Positions 9,112-18,563 of a stretch of DNA of 64,000 nt are shown here, one piece after another. Location of the stretch: NCBI RefSeq assembly GCF_000622385.1, contig NZ_JASD01000008.1:1922001-1986000 (forward strand), in the 5' to 3' direction. Position numbers and translations under genes: made by a program. Source of the DNA: Sulfitobacter noctilucicola. GTDB taxonomy: Bacteria; Pseudomonadota; Alphaproteobacteria; Rhodobacterales; Rhodobacteraceae. The notes beneath the pieces were generated by a model. The model did no database searches, was not told the origin of the DNA, and saw only the letters and a list, made by a program, of their open reading frames with translations. Position 1 is the first letter of the stretch. The number at the start of each line of letters is the position of its first letter.

Positions 9112-9779
9112 TCGGCAAAATCACAGGTCGGATCGACTATCGTGCAACGGATCACATCCTGATTGATGTCAGGGGGGTCGGGTATCTGGTCTTTTGCTCT
9201 GACCGCACCTTGGCAGCCTTGCCCGCCGTTGGCGAAGTGACCGCACTTTATACCGATCTGGTTGTGCGCGAAGACCTTTTGCAGCTGTTCGGGTTTCAGA
9301 CATTGGTGGAAAAGGAATGGCACCGTTTGCTGACCTCTGTGCAGGGTGTGGGTGCCAAGGCGTCGTTGGCTATTCTGGGAACGCTGGGGCATGACGGCGT
9401 CAGCCGTGCCATTGCGTTGGGGGATTGGAATGCCGTCAAAGCTGCGAAGGGCGTAGGCCCGAAAATCGCGCAACGTGTTGTGCTCGACCTCAAGGACAAG
9501 GCACCCAGCATGATGGCGATGACCGGAACACTGGCGCAAGCCATTGGTGAAGGAGAGGCTGAAGTTATTGAAACCGTGATTGATCCGGAAGGGCAAGTGA
9601 AGGCGCAAGCCCCGCAGAATGCCTCCGCTCAGTCAGAGGCATTGTCGGCACTTGGCAATCTGGGGTATGGCCCCGGAGATGCAGCTGGAGCCGTCGCGCA
9701 GGCGGCTTCGGAAAACGAAGGGGCTGACACGCCGACGCTGATCCGTGCTGCGTTGAAACTTCTCGCTCCGAAAGAGTAG
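9108..9779 (+). CDS. ruvA: Holliday junction DNA helicase subunit RuvA
   Basis: A 223-residue protein beginning [11 protein letters not shown], with the OB-fold domain, two helix-hairpin-helix motifs ([13 protein letters not shown] and [12 protein letters not shown] at about residues 80-125) and a C-terminal domain III ([15 protein letters not shown]) that contacts RuvB. RuvA tetramers bind the four-way junction and load RuvB. It overlaps ruvC by 4 bases and precedes ruvB by 48 bp. Confidence 0.96.
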   Translation: MIGKITGRIDYRATDHILIDVRGVGYLVFCSDRTLAALPAVGEVTALYTDLVVREDLLQLFGFQTLVEKEWHRLLTSVQGVGAKASLAILGTLGHDGVSRAIALGDWNAVKAAKGVGPKIAQRVVLDLKDKAPSMMAMTGTLAQAIGEGEAEVIETVIDPEGQVKAQAPQNASAQSEALSALGNLGYGPGDAAGAVAQAASENEGADTPTLIRAALKLLAPKE

Positions 9780-9827
9780 GATGCGGTCATCAAGCCTTGC
9801 GGGGCTTTCTTCGCATGAAAGACCATA

Positions 9828-10847
9828 GTGACAGAAATTGATCCCACCGTGCGGCCCGAAGCGATGCCAGAAGACTTCGACCGCGCTTTGCGGCCGCAAC
9901 TGCTGGCGGAATTTGTGGGTCAGGCCGAAGCACGTTCAAATCTTGCCGTCTTTATCCAGTCGGCAAAGCAGCGTGGCGAAGCGATGGATCACACGTTGTT
10001 TCATGGCCCGCCCGGTTTGGGTAAAACCACACTCGCACAAATCATGGCTCGGGAGCTTGGGGTCGGCTTCAGAATGACGTCCGGGCCGGTGCTGGCCAAG
10101 GCGGGTGATCTTGCGGCGATCCTGACGAACCTTGAAGCGCGTGACGTGCTGTTCATTGACGAAATCCACCGGCTGAACCCTGCGGTCGAAGAAGTGTTGT
10201 ACCCGGCGCTCGAGGACTTTGAGCTGGATTTGGTTATTGGCGAAGGTCCGGCGGCCCGCACGGTGCGCATCGAATTGCAGCCTTTCACACTTGTGGGTGC
10301 CACCACACGGATGGGCCTGCTCACCACACCGCTGCGCGACCGCTTTGGCATCCCGACAAGGTTGCAGTTCTATACCGAGGATGAATTGTTCATCATCGTA
10401 GACCGCAACGCCCGCAAACTGGGCGCGCCTGCGGATGAAGGGGGCGCGCGCGAGATCGCCAAACGCGCACGCGGTACACCTCGCATTGCGGGGCGCCTGC
10501 TGCGCCGCGTTGTCGATTTCGCCGTGGTTGAGGGGGACGGGCGTGTAACCCGGGAACTTGCTGATATGGCGCTCACGCGGCTGGGTGTGGATCATCTGGG
10601 GCTGGATGGCGCTGACCGGCGGTATCTGCGTTTGATTGCGGAGAATTATCAGGGCGGCCCTGTGGGGATCGAGACAATGTCGGCTGCGCTGTCAGAGAGC
10701 CGCGATGCACTGGAAGAAGTGATTGAACCGTTTCTCTTGCAGCAAGGGCTGATCCAGCGCACACCGCGCGGACGGATGCTGGCGCAGAAAGCATGGACGC
10801 ATTTGGGGATGACACCGCCTAAGTCGCAAAGCGATTTGTTCGGGTGA
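9828..10847 (+). CDS. ruvB: Holliday junction DNA helicase RuvB
   Basis: A 339-residue AAA+ motor. Walker [10 protein letters not shown] is near residue 63, the Walker B region [10 protein letters not shown] near 113, sensor 1 GATTRMG near 162, and a C-terminal winged helix ends the protein ([17 protein letters not shown]). The start is GTG at 9828 with little Shine-Dalgarno complementarity; the following residues match the family N-terminus ([15 protein letters not shown]), so the start is sound. Confidence 0.96.
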   Translation: MTEIDPTVRPEAMPEDFDRALRPQLLAEFVGQAEARSNLAVFIQSAKQRGEAMDHTLFHGPPGLGKTTLAQIMARELGVGFRMTSGPVLAKAGDLAAILTNLEARDVLFIDEIHRLNPAVEEVLYPALEDFELDLVIGEGPAARTVRIELQPFTLVGATTRMGLLTTPLRDRFGIPTRLQFYTEDELFIIVDRNARKLGAPADEGGAREIAKRARGTPRIAGRLLRRVVDFAVVEGDGRVTRELADMALTRLGVDHLGLDGADRRYLRLIAENYQGGPVGIETMSAALSESRDALEEVIEPFLLQQGLIQRTPRGRMLAQKAWTHLGMTPPKSQSDLFG

Positions 10848-10880
10848 ACCCGCAGGATTGAATTTAAGGGCCAATTGAAG

Positions 10881-11504
10881 ATGGATGTTGCACAGGTTGA
10901 AAGCTTGTTCACCAGAGCAGACGGGAGTTTTCTGTTTGCACGCTGGGGGCGGCCGATTTGTCCGGTGGTTTTTGGCGTGGATGATGCGACGCTGGGTGTC
11001 GTCAGGGATGCAATTTCCTCCATGTGTGATCTGGCCGGACACGAGATGGGCGAGATGGACGCGGAGTTGGGGTCGAACCTGATGATGTTCTTCTTTTCTG
11101 ACTGGGCAGAGCTGTTGGATGTACCCGGCATGGACCGGCTGGTGCCGGATCTTGCGCCGCTGGTTGCACGTCTCCAAAAGGCGGACGCCAACCAGTACAG
11201 GTTTTTCCGCTTTGACGAGCAGGGGGCCATCAAGGCGTGTTTCGTCTTTCTGCGGATGGACCAACATCTGAGCGAAGTGCCAGCCCAGACTTTGGCGCTA
11301 AGCCAGGTTGTGCAATCTATGGTGCTCTGGTCGGATACTGCATTTCAGGACCGCTCCGCCTTGATGATGGCAGGCGACACCACCGCGCTGCGCCCCGACA
11401 TTTCCGGTGTGATACGGGCGGCCTATGATCCGGTCTTGCCTGCGGTGGCGCAGGACGCCAGTTTCGCACTGCGGTTGGCGGCACGGATAGGAGCAGTGCA
11501 ATGA
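10881..11504 (+). CDS. Conserved hypothetical protein between ruvB and ybgC
   Basis: A 207-residue protein, apparently soluble, with no signal peptide, membrane segment or domain that I recognise. It is rich in acidic residues and Met/Phe patches (NLMMFFFSDW). Its stop overlaps the ybgC start (ATGA), and it follows ruvB by 33 bp, so it bridges the ruv and tol transcription units. A TTG six bases upstream (10875) is an alternative start. Coding potential is supported by position, overlap and codon use like its neighbours. Confidence 0.7.
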   Translation: MDVAQVESLFTRADGSFLFARWGRPICPVVFGVDDATLGVVRDAISSMCDLAGHEMGEMDAELGSNLMMFFFSDWAELLDVPGMDRLVPDLAPLVARLQKADANQYRFFRFDEQGAIKACFVFLRMDQHLSEVPAQTLALSQVVQSMVLWSDTAFQDRSALMMAGDTTALRPDISGVIRAAYDPVLPAVAQDASFALRLAARIGAVQ

Positions 11505-11899
11505 CACATTCGTTTGCGGTCCGAATCTTTTATGAAGACACGGATATGGCTGGCATCGTTTATTACGCCAACTACCTCAAATACATCGAACGCGCGCGCT
11601 CTGACATTGTGGAACAATTGGGCGTGGACCAGCGTGCCATGCGGGATGACGATGTAGTCTTTGTCATCACACGTGTTGAGGCGGATTATATCGGGGTTGC
11701 AAGGTTCGGCGACCGGCTTGAGGTGCGCACGACACATCATGCCAAAGGGGCGGTGCGCTGGATGTTCGACCAAGAGGTCCTGCGCGAGGGCAAGGTCATA
11801 TTCCGCGCGAAGGTTACGGCCGTTTGCATGAGCACAGCCGGAAAACCGACCCGTCTGCCAGCAAAACTCCGCCGACAGCTGGTAGATCCAGCGTCCTAA
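11501..11899 (+). CDS. ybgC: Tol-Pal-associated acyl-CoA thioesterase YbgC
   Basis: A 132-residue hot-dog-fold thioesterase with the motif YEDTDMAGIVYYANYLKY near residues 11-28, whose Asp is the catalytic residue of the 4-hydroxybenzoyl-CoA thioesterase family. YbgC acts on acyl-CoA or acyl-ACP and heads the tol-pal operon in many proteobacteria, linking it to membrane lipid metabolism. Confidence 0.93.
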   Translation: MTHSFAVRIFYEDTDMAGIVYYANYLKYIERARSDIVEQLGVDQRAMRDDDVVFVITRVEADYIGVARFGDRLEVRTTHHAKGAVRWMFDQEVLREGKVIFRAKVTAVCMSTAGKPTRLPAKLRRQLVDPAS

Positions 11900-11908
11900 T
11901 CCCATTCT

Positions 11909-11971
11909 TCTGGCTTTCGCTCTTGGTTCTGGGTAGGTTCTCGCTAAATGAGCTTCGAAAACGAAGCCAGA
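11909..11971 (+). promoter_or_regulatory. Leader before tolQ with two alternative hairpins
   Basis: GCTTCG (11952-11957) can pair with CGAAGC (11962-11967) as a short hairpin. The longer CGAAGCCAGA (11962-11971) can instead pair with TCTGGCTTTCG (11909-11919) with one bulge. The two pairings exclude one another. The same segment must hold the ribosome-binding signal of tolQ, so a leader control is possible but unproven. Confidence 0.3.
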
Positions 11972-12011
11972 GGCAGTGGCCCGCGGTAAGCGGTATAGAT
12001 TGAGCAGGAAT

Positions 12012-12707
12012 ATGGAAGCAGAGACGCTGGCATTGGCCAATGAGATTGATTTCTCAATGTGGGGGTTGTTCGCACGCGCGACATTCACCGTAAAACTTGT
12101 AATGATCATGCTGATCTTTGCATCTTTCTGGTCCTGGTCGATCATCATCCAGAAATTCATCCAATACCGCAGTGCGCGCACGGACGCCGAAGCTTTTGAT
12201 CGCGCGTTCTGGTCGGGAGAACCGCTGGACGGATTGTTTGACCAGATCGGTGCGGACCCGGATGGCCCAGCAGAAAAAGTGTTTGCGGCAGGCATGACCG
12301 AATGGCGAAGGTCGCACCGCGAAGATGGCGGGTTGATCCCCGGTGCCACGGCGCGGATCGACCGGAGCATGGATGTTGCCATCGCCAAAGAGGCAGACAG
12401 ACTGCAAAAGGGTCTGACTGTTTTGGCGACTGTCGGATCATCCGCGCCTTTCATTGGTCTCTTCGGGACCGTGATCGGTATCATGAACGCCTTTATCGAG
12501 ATTGCGGAACAGCAAAACACCAACCTCGCGGTTGTCGCCCCCGGTATCGCCGAGGCGCTGCTGGCGACGGGGCTGGGCCTTTTGGCTGCGATCCCCGCGG
12601 TCATCTTTTACAACAAGTTCAACTCTGACAGCGAACGCATCATTGGCAATCACGAGGCGTTTTCGGATGAATTCGCCACGATCCTCAGCCGTCAGTTGGA
12701 TAGCTGA
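12012..12707 (+). CDS. tolQ: Tol-Pal system proton channel protein TolQ
   Basis: A 231-residue member of the MotA/TolQ/ExbB family with three membrane helices (about residues 17-40, 138-160 and 170-195). The conserved stretches GLFGTVIGIMNAF and GIAEALLATGLGLLAAIPAV line the proton path. With TolR it converts proton motive force into movement of TolA for outer-membrane constriction during division. The ATG at 12012 gives the family's length; a GTG at 11976 is also in frame. Both have short spacing to their purine-rich sites. Confidence 0.95.
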   Translation: MEAETLALANEIDFSMWGLFARATFTVKLVMIMLIFASFWSWSIIIQKFIQYRSARTDAEAFDRAFWSGEPLDGLFDQIGADPDGPAEKVFAAGMTEWRRSHREDGGLIPGATARIDRSMDVAIAKEADRLQKGLTVLATVGSSAPFIGLFGTVIGIMNAFIEIAEQQNTNLAVVAPGIAEALLATGLGLLAAIPAVIFYNKFNSDSERIIGNHEAFSDEFATILSRQLDS

Positions 12708-12710
12708 TCT

Positions 12711-13184
12711 ATGGGTGCCGGTGTCGTGAAAAAGCAGGGCGGTCGGGGTCGCAGACGCGGTCGCGCCCAGCCTATGGCGGAGATTAACGTCACACCATTT
12801 GTGGATGTGATGTTGGTACTCCTAATTATCTTTATGGTCGCGGCACCGTTGCTCACCGTCGGTGTGCCGGTCGAATTGCCCAAGACTGCGGCGGGGGCGC
12901 TGCCGACAGAGCAGGAAGAGCCGCTGACGGTGACGCTTACCGCCGAGGGCGAAGTGCAGATCCAGACGACTGCGGTCGAGCGCGATCAGCTGTTGACTCG
13001 CTTGCGTGGCATCGCGGCAGAGCGCGCAAGCGACCGTGTTTTCCTGCGCGCAGACGGTGCTGTGCCTTACAGTCAGGTCATGGAAGTCATGGGCGCGCTG
13101 AACGCCGGTGGCTTTTCGAACATCGGACTGGTGACAGACATTGGCGGACCCGCGCTGGACGGCAGCGGGACGTCGGGGAACTGA
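12711..13184 (+). CDS. tolR: Tol-Pal system protein TolR
   Basis: A 157-residue ExbD/TolR protein with a basic N-terminus (KKQGGRGRRRGRAQ), then MAEINVTPFVDVMLVLLIIF, whose Asp in the membrane helix is the proton-carrying residue. The rest is a periplasmic domain. It starts three bases after tolQ and is followed by tolA four bases later, a tight operon. Confidence 0.95.
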   Translation: MGAGVVKKQGGRGRRRGRAQPMAEINVTPFVDVMLVLLIIFMVAAPLLTVGVPVELPKTAAGALPTEQEEPLTVTLTAEGEVQIQTTAVERDQLLTRLRGIAAERASDRVFLRADGAVPYSQVMEVMGALNAGGFSNIGLVTDIGGPALDGSGTSGN

Positions 13185-13188
13185 TCCC

Positions 13189-14295
13189 ATGCACAGGGGC
13201 CATTACATTTCCGGCGCAGGGCATCTGGGGCTGATTGCTTGGCTGCTACTGGGCGGCCTGTTTGCGTCAGAGCCAGAACCATTCGAGATGACCGAGGTGT
13301 CGGTGATTAGCGGTGCTGATTTTGAGGCGTTGATGGCCGCACAGCAGGCCCCGCAAAGCGCGACCGAAGTGGCGCAACCGGAGGCACCGCAAGCAGAGCC
13401 AGAAGTGCCTGAGGTTGAGACTTCACAGGATACTCCGATTGAACAACCCGCACCGGTTCAGACAGAAGCGCCACCCGAAGATACGGCACCGCAAATAAGC
13501 GAGCCGGTGGTCGAGGAAACGCCCCCCGATCCGGTTGAACCGGTGGGTGATATTGCCGTGCTGGTGCCTGAGATCGCGCCCGAAGCGGCACCGCGTCCGG
13601 TAGAGCGCGTGGCCCCCGAGCCTGTCGCCGAGCCTGAACCGGAAGCGACACCCGAGCTTGACCAGCAAGAGGCTGTTGCGCCTGATGCCGCAGGCGAAGC
13701 GGAGGAGCAGGAGCCGCAGGAAGCGACCGCGCCGCCAGAGGCTGTTGCAGAGATTGTCACCGAAGCCACCAAGGCACCAGCGCAGTCCAGCAGACCGCCC
13801 GGACGCAGACCGGCCGCGCCCGCACGTCCCGCTCCGCAGGTTGCGGAGAGTTCCGAACCTGCTGCAGAAGTGCCTGCTGCCCCGACCGAGCAGCCGTCGA
13901 CCCCTGTGCAGAACGATGATGTCCTTGCCGCGTTGCAGGCCGCGCAGGAAGCGGTGGCTGCCCCGAGTGGTCCGCCCTTGTCAGCGGGGGAGAAAGACGC
14001 GCTGCGTGTAGCTGTGTCGAAATGCTGGAATATCGGGTCACTATCCTCCGAGGCGCTCGGCACAACCGTGGTGATCGGCCTCCAGATGAACAAGAACGGC
14101 ACGCCCGTCATCGAGAGCATCCGTCAGATCAGCAGCTCAGGGGGATCGGATGCCGCGGCACAAAGGGTCTACGATTCCGCCCGACGCGCCATTATCCGTT
14201 GCGGGTCTGGCGGCTATAACCTGCCTGCTGACAAGTTCAGCCAATGGCAGAACATCGAGATGACTTTTGATCCCAGAAAGATGGGGCTGAGATGA
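13189..14295 (+). CDS. tolA: TolA-like periplasm-spanning protein
   Basis: A 368-residue protein with one N-terminal membrane helix (HLGLIAWLLLGGLFA), a very long Pro/Glu/Ala-rich linker (about residues 45-255) and a compact C-terminal domain (EKDALRVAVSKCWNIG onward) like the TonB/TolA C-terminal fold with two cysteines. The linker is acidic and Pro-rich, unlike the Lys/Ala helix of enterobacterial TolA. It should connect TolQR to Pal/TolB. The frame extends to 13141 over tolR, but the ATG at 13189 fits. Confidence 0.88.
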   Translation: MHRGHYISGAGHLGLIAWLLLGGLFASEPEPFEMTEVSVISGADFEALMAAQQAPQSATEVAQPEAPQAEPEVPEVETSQDTPIEQPAPVQTEAPPEDTAPQISEPVVEETPPDPVEPVGDIAVLVPEIAPEAAPRPVERVAPEPVAEPEPEATPELDQQEAVAPDAAGEAEEQEPQEATAPPEAVAEIVTEATKAPAQSSRPPGRRPAAPARPAPQVAESSEPAAEVPAAPTEQPSTPVQNDDVLAALQAAQEAVAAPSGPPLSAGEKDALRVAVSKCWNIGSLSSEALGTTVVIGLQMNKNGTPVIESIRQISSSGGSDAAAQRVYDSARRAIIRCGSGGYNLPADKFSQWQNIEMTFDPRKMGLR

Positions 14296-14434
14296 GCGTT
14301 CGGCAGTACAGTCGGTTTAGGCTGAAAGGTCTGACACCCGAATACGGGGCGAAGCATTCGTTGTTTCCCCTGAACTGCGCGATCAGTTTAAGCGACACAT
14401 TGACCACGCCTCTTGAAGAAAGGACGCGTCACAT

Positions 14435-15754
14435 ATGAAAAATCTGTTTATGAGCATCTGCATGGGGATTGGCCTGTGTATCGGCGGCGCGGTTCAGGCG
14501 CAGGAACCCCTGCGCATCATCATTGACGAGGCGATCATCGAACCGCTTCCCTTTGCGGTGCCGTCCTTCCAACCCGAAAGCGCACAATCGGCGCAGATGG
14601 CTGCTGATCTGGCACGCGTTGTCGCAGAAGACCTTGCCGGAACGGGCCTTTTCCGTGAAATTCCTTCGTCGGCGTTTATTTCCACCGTCAGTGACTTCAA
14701 TGCGCCCGTACAATACGCGGACTGGAAAGCAATCAATGCGCAGGCGCTGGTCACCGGAGCGGTCAATGTTCAAGGTGGCAACGTAAACGTGAAATTCCGC
14801 CTCTATGATGTGTTCTCGGGCGCGGAGCTGGGCAGCGGCTTGCAGTTTTCCGGCACCACGGATGGCTGGCGACGGATGGCGCACAAGGTGGCCGATGCGG
14901 TCTATGCGCGCATTACCGGCGAAGGGCCGTACTTCGACAGCCGTGTGGTCTATGTATCGGAGACCGGGCCGAAAGATGACCGTAAGAAACGGTTGGCGAT
15001 CATGGATTATGACGGGGCCAACGTACAATACCTGACTGATTCTGGTTCAATCGTTCTGGCTCCACGGTTCTCCCCGTCGGGCGACCGGGTGCTTTATACC
15101 AGCTACGAAAGCGGATTTCCGCGCATCTATGTGCTTGATATCGGGTCCGTGCAGCGCCGCGTCCTAGAGAGCGCTGAAGGCACCATGAGCTTTGCGCCGA
15201 GGTTCTCGCCCTCTGGCCAGACAGTTGTCTATTCGCTGACCCAAGGTGGCAATACAGATATCTACTCCATGGATATCAACAGCGGGCAGTCCGTCCGGCT
15301 GACGAATACACCTGCAATTGAGACCGCCCCAAGCTATTCGCCGGACGGCTCTCGCATTGTGTTCGAAAGCGACCGCTCGGGATCACAACAGCTTTACGTC
15401 ATGCCTGCAACGGGTGGAGAAGCGCAGCGAATTTCCTTTGGTGAAGGCCGCTATGGCACGCCGGTATGGTCTCCACGCGGTGATCTGGTCGCGTTCACTA
15501 AGCAGAACAAGGGACGTTTCCACATCGGCGTGATGCGTCTTGATGGATCACAGGAACGTCTGCTGACAGCATCGTTTCTGGACGAAGGTCCGACGTGGGC
15601 TCCGAATGGTCGCGTAATTATGTTTGCCCGCGAAACCCAAGGTGCTGCCGGATCGTCGACGCTTTACTCTGTCGATATCTCGGGACGGAACCTGCGTCCT
15701 GTCAGCACACCGTCGGGTGGATCGGACCCATCTTGGTCCCCATTGCAAAAGTGA
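14435..15754 (+). CDS. tolB: Tol-Pal system beta-propeller protein TolB
   Basis: A 439-residue periplasmic protein with a cleavable signal peptide ([18 protein letters not shown]...VQA), an N-terminal domain and a C-terminal six-bladed propeller. The repeated blade motif is visible as [32 protein letters not shown] and [16 protein letters not shown]. TolB binds Pal and TolA. The start has AAGGA upstream (GAAAGGACGCG). It is 139 bp after tolA, a gap in which I see no gene or clear signal. Confidence 0.96.
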   Translation: MKNLFMSICMGIGLCIGGAVQAQEPLRIIIDEAIIEPLPFAVPSFQPESAQSAQMAADLARVVAEDLAGTGLFREIPSSAFISTVSDFNAPVQYADWKAINAQALVTGAVNVQGGNVNVKFRLYDVFSGAELGSGLQFSGTTDGWRRMAHKVADAVYARITGEGPYFDSRVVYVSETGPKDDRKKRLAIMDYDGANVQYLTDSGSIVLAPRFSPSGDRVLYTSYESGFPRIYVLDIGSVQRRVLESAEGTMSFAPRFSPSGQTVVYSLTQGGNTDIYSMDINSGQSVRLTNTPAIETAPSYSPDGSRIVFESDRSGSQQLYVMPATGGEAQRISFGEGRYGTPVWSPRGDLVAFTKQNKGRFHIGVMRLDGSQERLLTASFLDEGPTWAPNGRVIMFARETQGAAGSSTLYSVDISGRNLRPVSTPSGGSDPSWSPLQK

Positions 15755-15836
15755 TCGGGGTGCAGTCCCCGACCAATTCCCATTTACGCATGAATATGCT
15801 AATCAAATTCCAACAAAGAACAGAGGCAGTCTGAAG

Positions 15837-16361
15837 ATGAAGCGTTTTGTAACAAGCAGCCTATTGGTTGCCGTTCTGGGCCTGAGCGCCTGTACCAACC
15901 CCGACCGTTTTGGTGCGGACGGTGCCGATGCAGGTGGGACACTTGGCGCAGGTGCCAACACCGGTATCGTCCCCGGCAGTGCCAACGATCCAACCTCAAC
16001 CGCATTTTTCCAACAGTCCGTCGGCGACCGCGTGTTGTTCTTGGTGGATCAATCCAATCTGACACCCGAGGGTCAGGCCACGTTGAATGGTCAGGCGCAA
16101 TGGTTGCTGACCAATTCCGACTACCGTGCAGTGATCGAAGGTCACGCGGACGAGCAGGGCACGCGGGAATATAACCTCGCACTCGGCGCGCGTCGTGCGA
16201 ATGCGGCTCAGGAATACCTGATCTCGAAAGGCGTTCCGGCATCGCGGCTGAAAGTCGTAAGCTATGGCAAGGAACGCCCGATCGAGATTTGCTCGAACGA
16301 AGCGTGCTATGCCAAAAACCGCCGCGCGGTCACTGTGCTTGCCGGTGGTCTGAGCAGCTAA
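15837..16361 (+). CDS. pal: Peptidoglycan-associated lipoprotein Pal
   Basis: A 174-residue outer-membrane lipoprotein. The lipobox LSAC (about residues 16-19) marks the lipidated Cys, a short Gly/Asp-rich linker follows, and the C-terminal OmpA-like domain has GHADEQGTREYNLALGARRA, which binds diaminopimelate in peptidoglycan. The open frame extends back to 15624 inside tolB, but the ATG at 15837 gives the signal peptide MKRFVTSSLLVAVLGLSAC. Confidence 0.96.
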   Translation: MKRFVTSSLLVAVLGLSACTNPDRFGADGADAGGTLGAGANTGIVPGSANDPTSTAFFQQSVGDRVLFLVDQSNLTPEGQATLNGQAQWLLTNSDYRAVIEGHADEQGTREYNLALGARRANAAQEYLISKGVPASRLKVVSYGKERPIEICSNEACYAKNRRAVTVLAGGLSS

Positions 16362-16373
16362 GGACGTATGACC

Positions 16374-17201
16374 ATGAAACTGCGGTATATCACGGCATTT
16401 GTACTGGGGGTCGCTTTTGCGCCGGCTATGGGTGTCGCACAAGACAGCCAGACCCTTGCAGATGTGCGTCAGGAACTGACGATGCTCTATACGGAAGTGC
16501 AAAAGCTGCGTCGTGAACTGTCCACGACCGGTGGCGCAGGGGTGAATACTGCGGGCGCATCCGTGCTGGACCGGGTGTCCGCCATGGAAAGCGAGCTGTC
16601 ACGCCTGACAGCCAAAAGCGAAGAGATGGAAAACCGGATCAACCGGATCGTGGCGGATGGAACCTCGCGGATCGGCGATCTTGAGTTCCGTCTGGTCGAA
16701 CTGGAGGGCGGCGATATCTCGGCGCTCGGAGAGACATCAACGCTTGGGGGTGACGGACAAACCGCCGTGGCAGCACCTCTGACGGCACCGGCCACGCCGA
16801 CTGATCAAGCCTCGCTTGCGGTTGGTGAAGCGGCTGACTTCGAGCGGGCGCAGGAGGCGCTCGCATCCAGTGACTTTCGCACCGCCGCTGACCTCTTTGC
16901 GACCTTCAATCAGACCTATCCGGGCGGACCGCTAGCCGCCGAAGCCGATTTGCGCCGTGGTGATGCGCTCGACAAACTCGGTGACACGAAAGAGGCAGCA
17001 CGCGCCTATCTGGCAAGCTTCAGCACCGATCCCGAGGGCGCACTTGCCCCGCAGGCGCTTTATGAACTGGGCCGGACATTGGGCGTGTTGGGTCAGACGC
17101 AGGAGGCCTGCACCACGCTTGGTGAAGTCGGTCTGCGGTTCCCGCAAAGTACAGCAGCAAGTCAGGCACAGGATCAACGCCGAAATATCGGGTGTACGTA
17201 A
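16374..17201 (+). CDS. cpoB: Cell division coordinator CpoB (YbgF)
   Basis: A 275-residue periplasmic protein with a signal peptide (cleavage near GVAQ), a coiled-coil segment (about residues 25-100, LADVRQELTMLYTEVQKLRR) and C-terminal TPR repeats (DFERAQEALASSDFRTAADLF onward). CpoB links Tol-Pal to PBP1b-dependent peptidoglycan synthesis. An ATG at 16368 is also in frame, but AGGA at 16361-16364 is better spaced for 16374. Confidence 0.92.
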   Translation: MKLRYITAFVLGVAFAPAMGVAQDSQTLADVRQELTMLYTEVQKLRRELSTTGGAGVNTAGASVLDRVSAMESELSRLTAKSEEMENRINRIVADGTSRIGDLEFRLVELEGGDISALGETSTLGGDGQTAVAAPLTAPATPTDQASLAVGEAADFERAQEALASSDFRTAADLFATFNQTYPGGPLAAEADLRRGDALDKLGDTKEAARAYLASFSTDPEGALAPQALYELGRTLGVLGQTQEACTTLGEVGLRFPQSTAASQAQDQRRNIGCT

Positions 17202-17204
17202 CGT

Positions 17205-18461
17205 ATGCCGGAACGCCTCACTGAATACGTCTCCGAGGCGTTTATGCCTCATCCGCCCCAGACGATGGGTGTTGCGGTTTCAGGCGGCAGTGATTCAATG
17301 GCGTTGTTACATCTGCTTAGCGAATTCTGTGCAATCCACGATATCAAGCTGCGTGCCGTAACCGTCGATCACAGGCTTAGGGAAGCCTCCACCGAAGAAG
17401 CCGACAGCGTGGCGCGACACTGCGCAAAGATTGGTGTGCCCCATGATACGCTCGTCTGGCAGGATTGGGACGGCGAGGGCAATCTTCAGAATGCCGCGCG
17501 TGAAGCGCGTTACAGCAAGATGGCTGCTTGGGCATCCTCTAACGGGATCGACACGATTGCGGTGGGCCACACAGCAGACGATCAGGCGGAAACGGTTCTT
17601 ATGCGTATTGCCCGGCGTTCGGGCGTAGACGGGCTATCCGCGATGCGGCCGCGTACCGTGCGCGAAGGGATCACATGGGTCCGGCCCCTGCTGCAGACCA
17701 AGCGTCAGACCCTCAAGACATATCTGACAAATCAAGACATCACATGGGTGAGTGACCCCAGTAACGAAGACGAACGCTATGACCGGATCAGAGCCCGCAA
17801 GGCGCTTGATCTGCTCGCCCCTTTGGGGATTGATGTCGACGCTTTGGGCGAAGTTGCAAAACACATGGCACAGGCCCGCAAGGCGCTTGATTGGCATACG
17901 TTTCTGGCAGCAAAGCAGATTGTCCAGATCAAGGATGGCGCATTGCTGATCGAAGAAACCGGCCTGCGGCTGCAACCTGACGAAGTACAGCGCCGATTGA
18001 TGGTCAAATGTATTAACTGGGTCAGCGGCGCCCGCTATGCGCCGCGCAGCAGCGCAATCGAAAGCTTGCTTTCCGGAGTGCGCAAAGGAAAGGCAGGTAC
18101 GCTGGACGGCTGCCACATCCGCTGTATCGGCGACAATATCTGGGTTTTTCGCGAATTTAACGCGGTGCGAAATGTGGCCTGCGCCACGGACCAACTATGG
18201 GACAATCGTTGGAAAATGGTTTCGCAGCACCCGACAGTGCATCACCATGACCTGCGCATCAAAGCGCTTGGGCTTGAAGGGTTGGAACAATGTCCTGACT
18301 GGCGTGCAACCGGCCTGCCACATGTGATGCTGCAATCCACACCTGCCATCTGGTTCGGGGACTCATTGATCGCCGCTCCCCATGCCGGTTTCCCGCAAAA
18401 CTGGCGTGCTGAACTGAATGAATTGCCGGATACGCTTTTTGCCGCACTATTATCGCATTGA
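17205..18461 (+). CDS. tilS: tRNA(Ile)-lysidine synthase
   Basis: A 418-residue N-type ATP pyrophosphatase with the PP-loop SGGSDSMALLHL near residues 26-37. TilS modifies the wobble C of tRNA-Ile(CAU) to lysidine so that it reads AUA. The N-terminal catalytic domain is well conserved; the C-terminal half is more divergent, as usual. It lies three bases after cpoB and about 100 bp before ftsH, an arrangement common in proteobacteria. Confidence 0.93.
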   Translation: MPERLTEYVSEAFMPHPPQTMGVAVSGGSDSMALLHLLSEFCAIHDIKLRAVTVDHRLREASTEEADSVARHCAKIGVPHDTLVWQDWDGEGNLQNAAREARYSKMAAWASSNGIDTIAVGHTADDQAETVLMRIARRSGVDGLSAMRPRTVREGITWVRPLLQTKRQTLKTYLTNQDITWVSDPSNEDERYDRIRARKALDLLAPLGIDVDALGEVAKHMAQARKALDWHTFLAAKQIVQIKDGALLIEETGLRLQPDEVQRRLMVKCINWVSGARYAPRSSAIESLLSGVRKGKAGTLDGCHIRCIGDNIWVFREFNAVRNVACATDQLWDNRWKMVSQHPTVHHHDLRIKALGLEGLEQCPDWRATGLPHVMLQSTPAIWFGDSLIAAPHAGFPQNWRAELNELPDTLFAALLSH

Positions 18462-18563
18462 ACCTGCGGCCATCGTCTCTATCTTATAGGATAATCGGCG
18501 CGGCCTTGATGCGCCAACAGGTCTGACCTTATTGGAAGACCAAAGGAATTTAGGAGAATCCCC

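Noticed and set aside
18458..18495. RpoH-type heat-shock promoter before ftsH
   Set aside because: TTGAAC and CTTATA are present, but the 19-base spacing and first-base mismatch do not fit the alphaproteobacterial consensus well.
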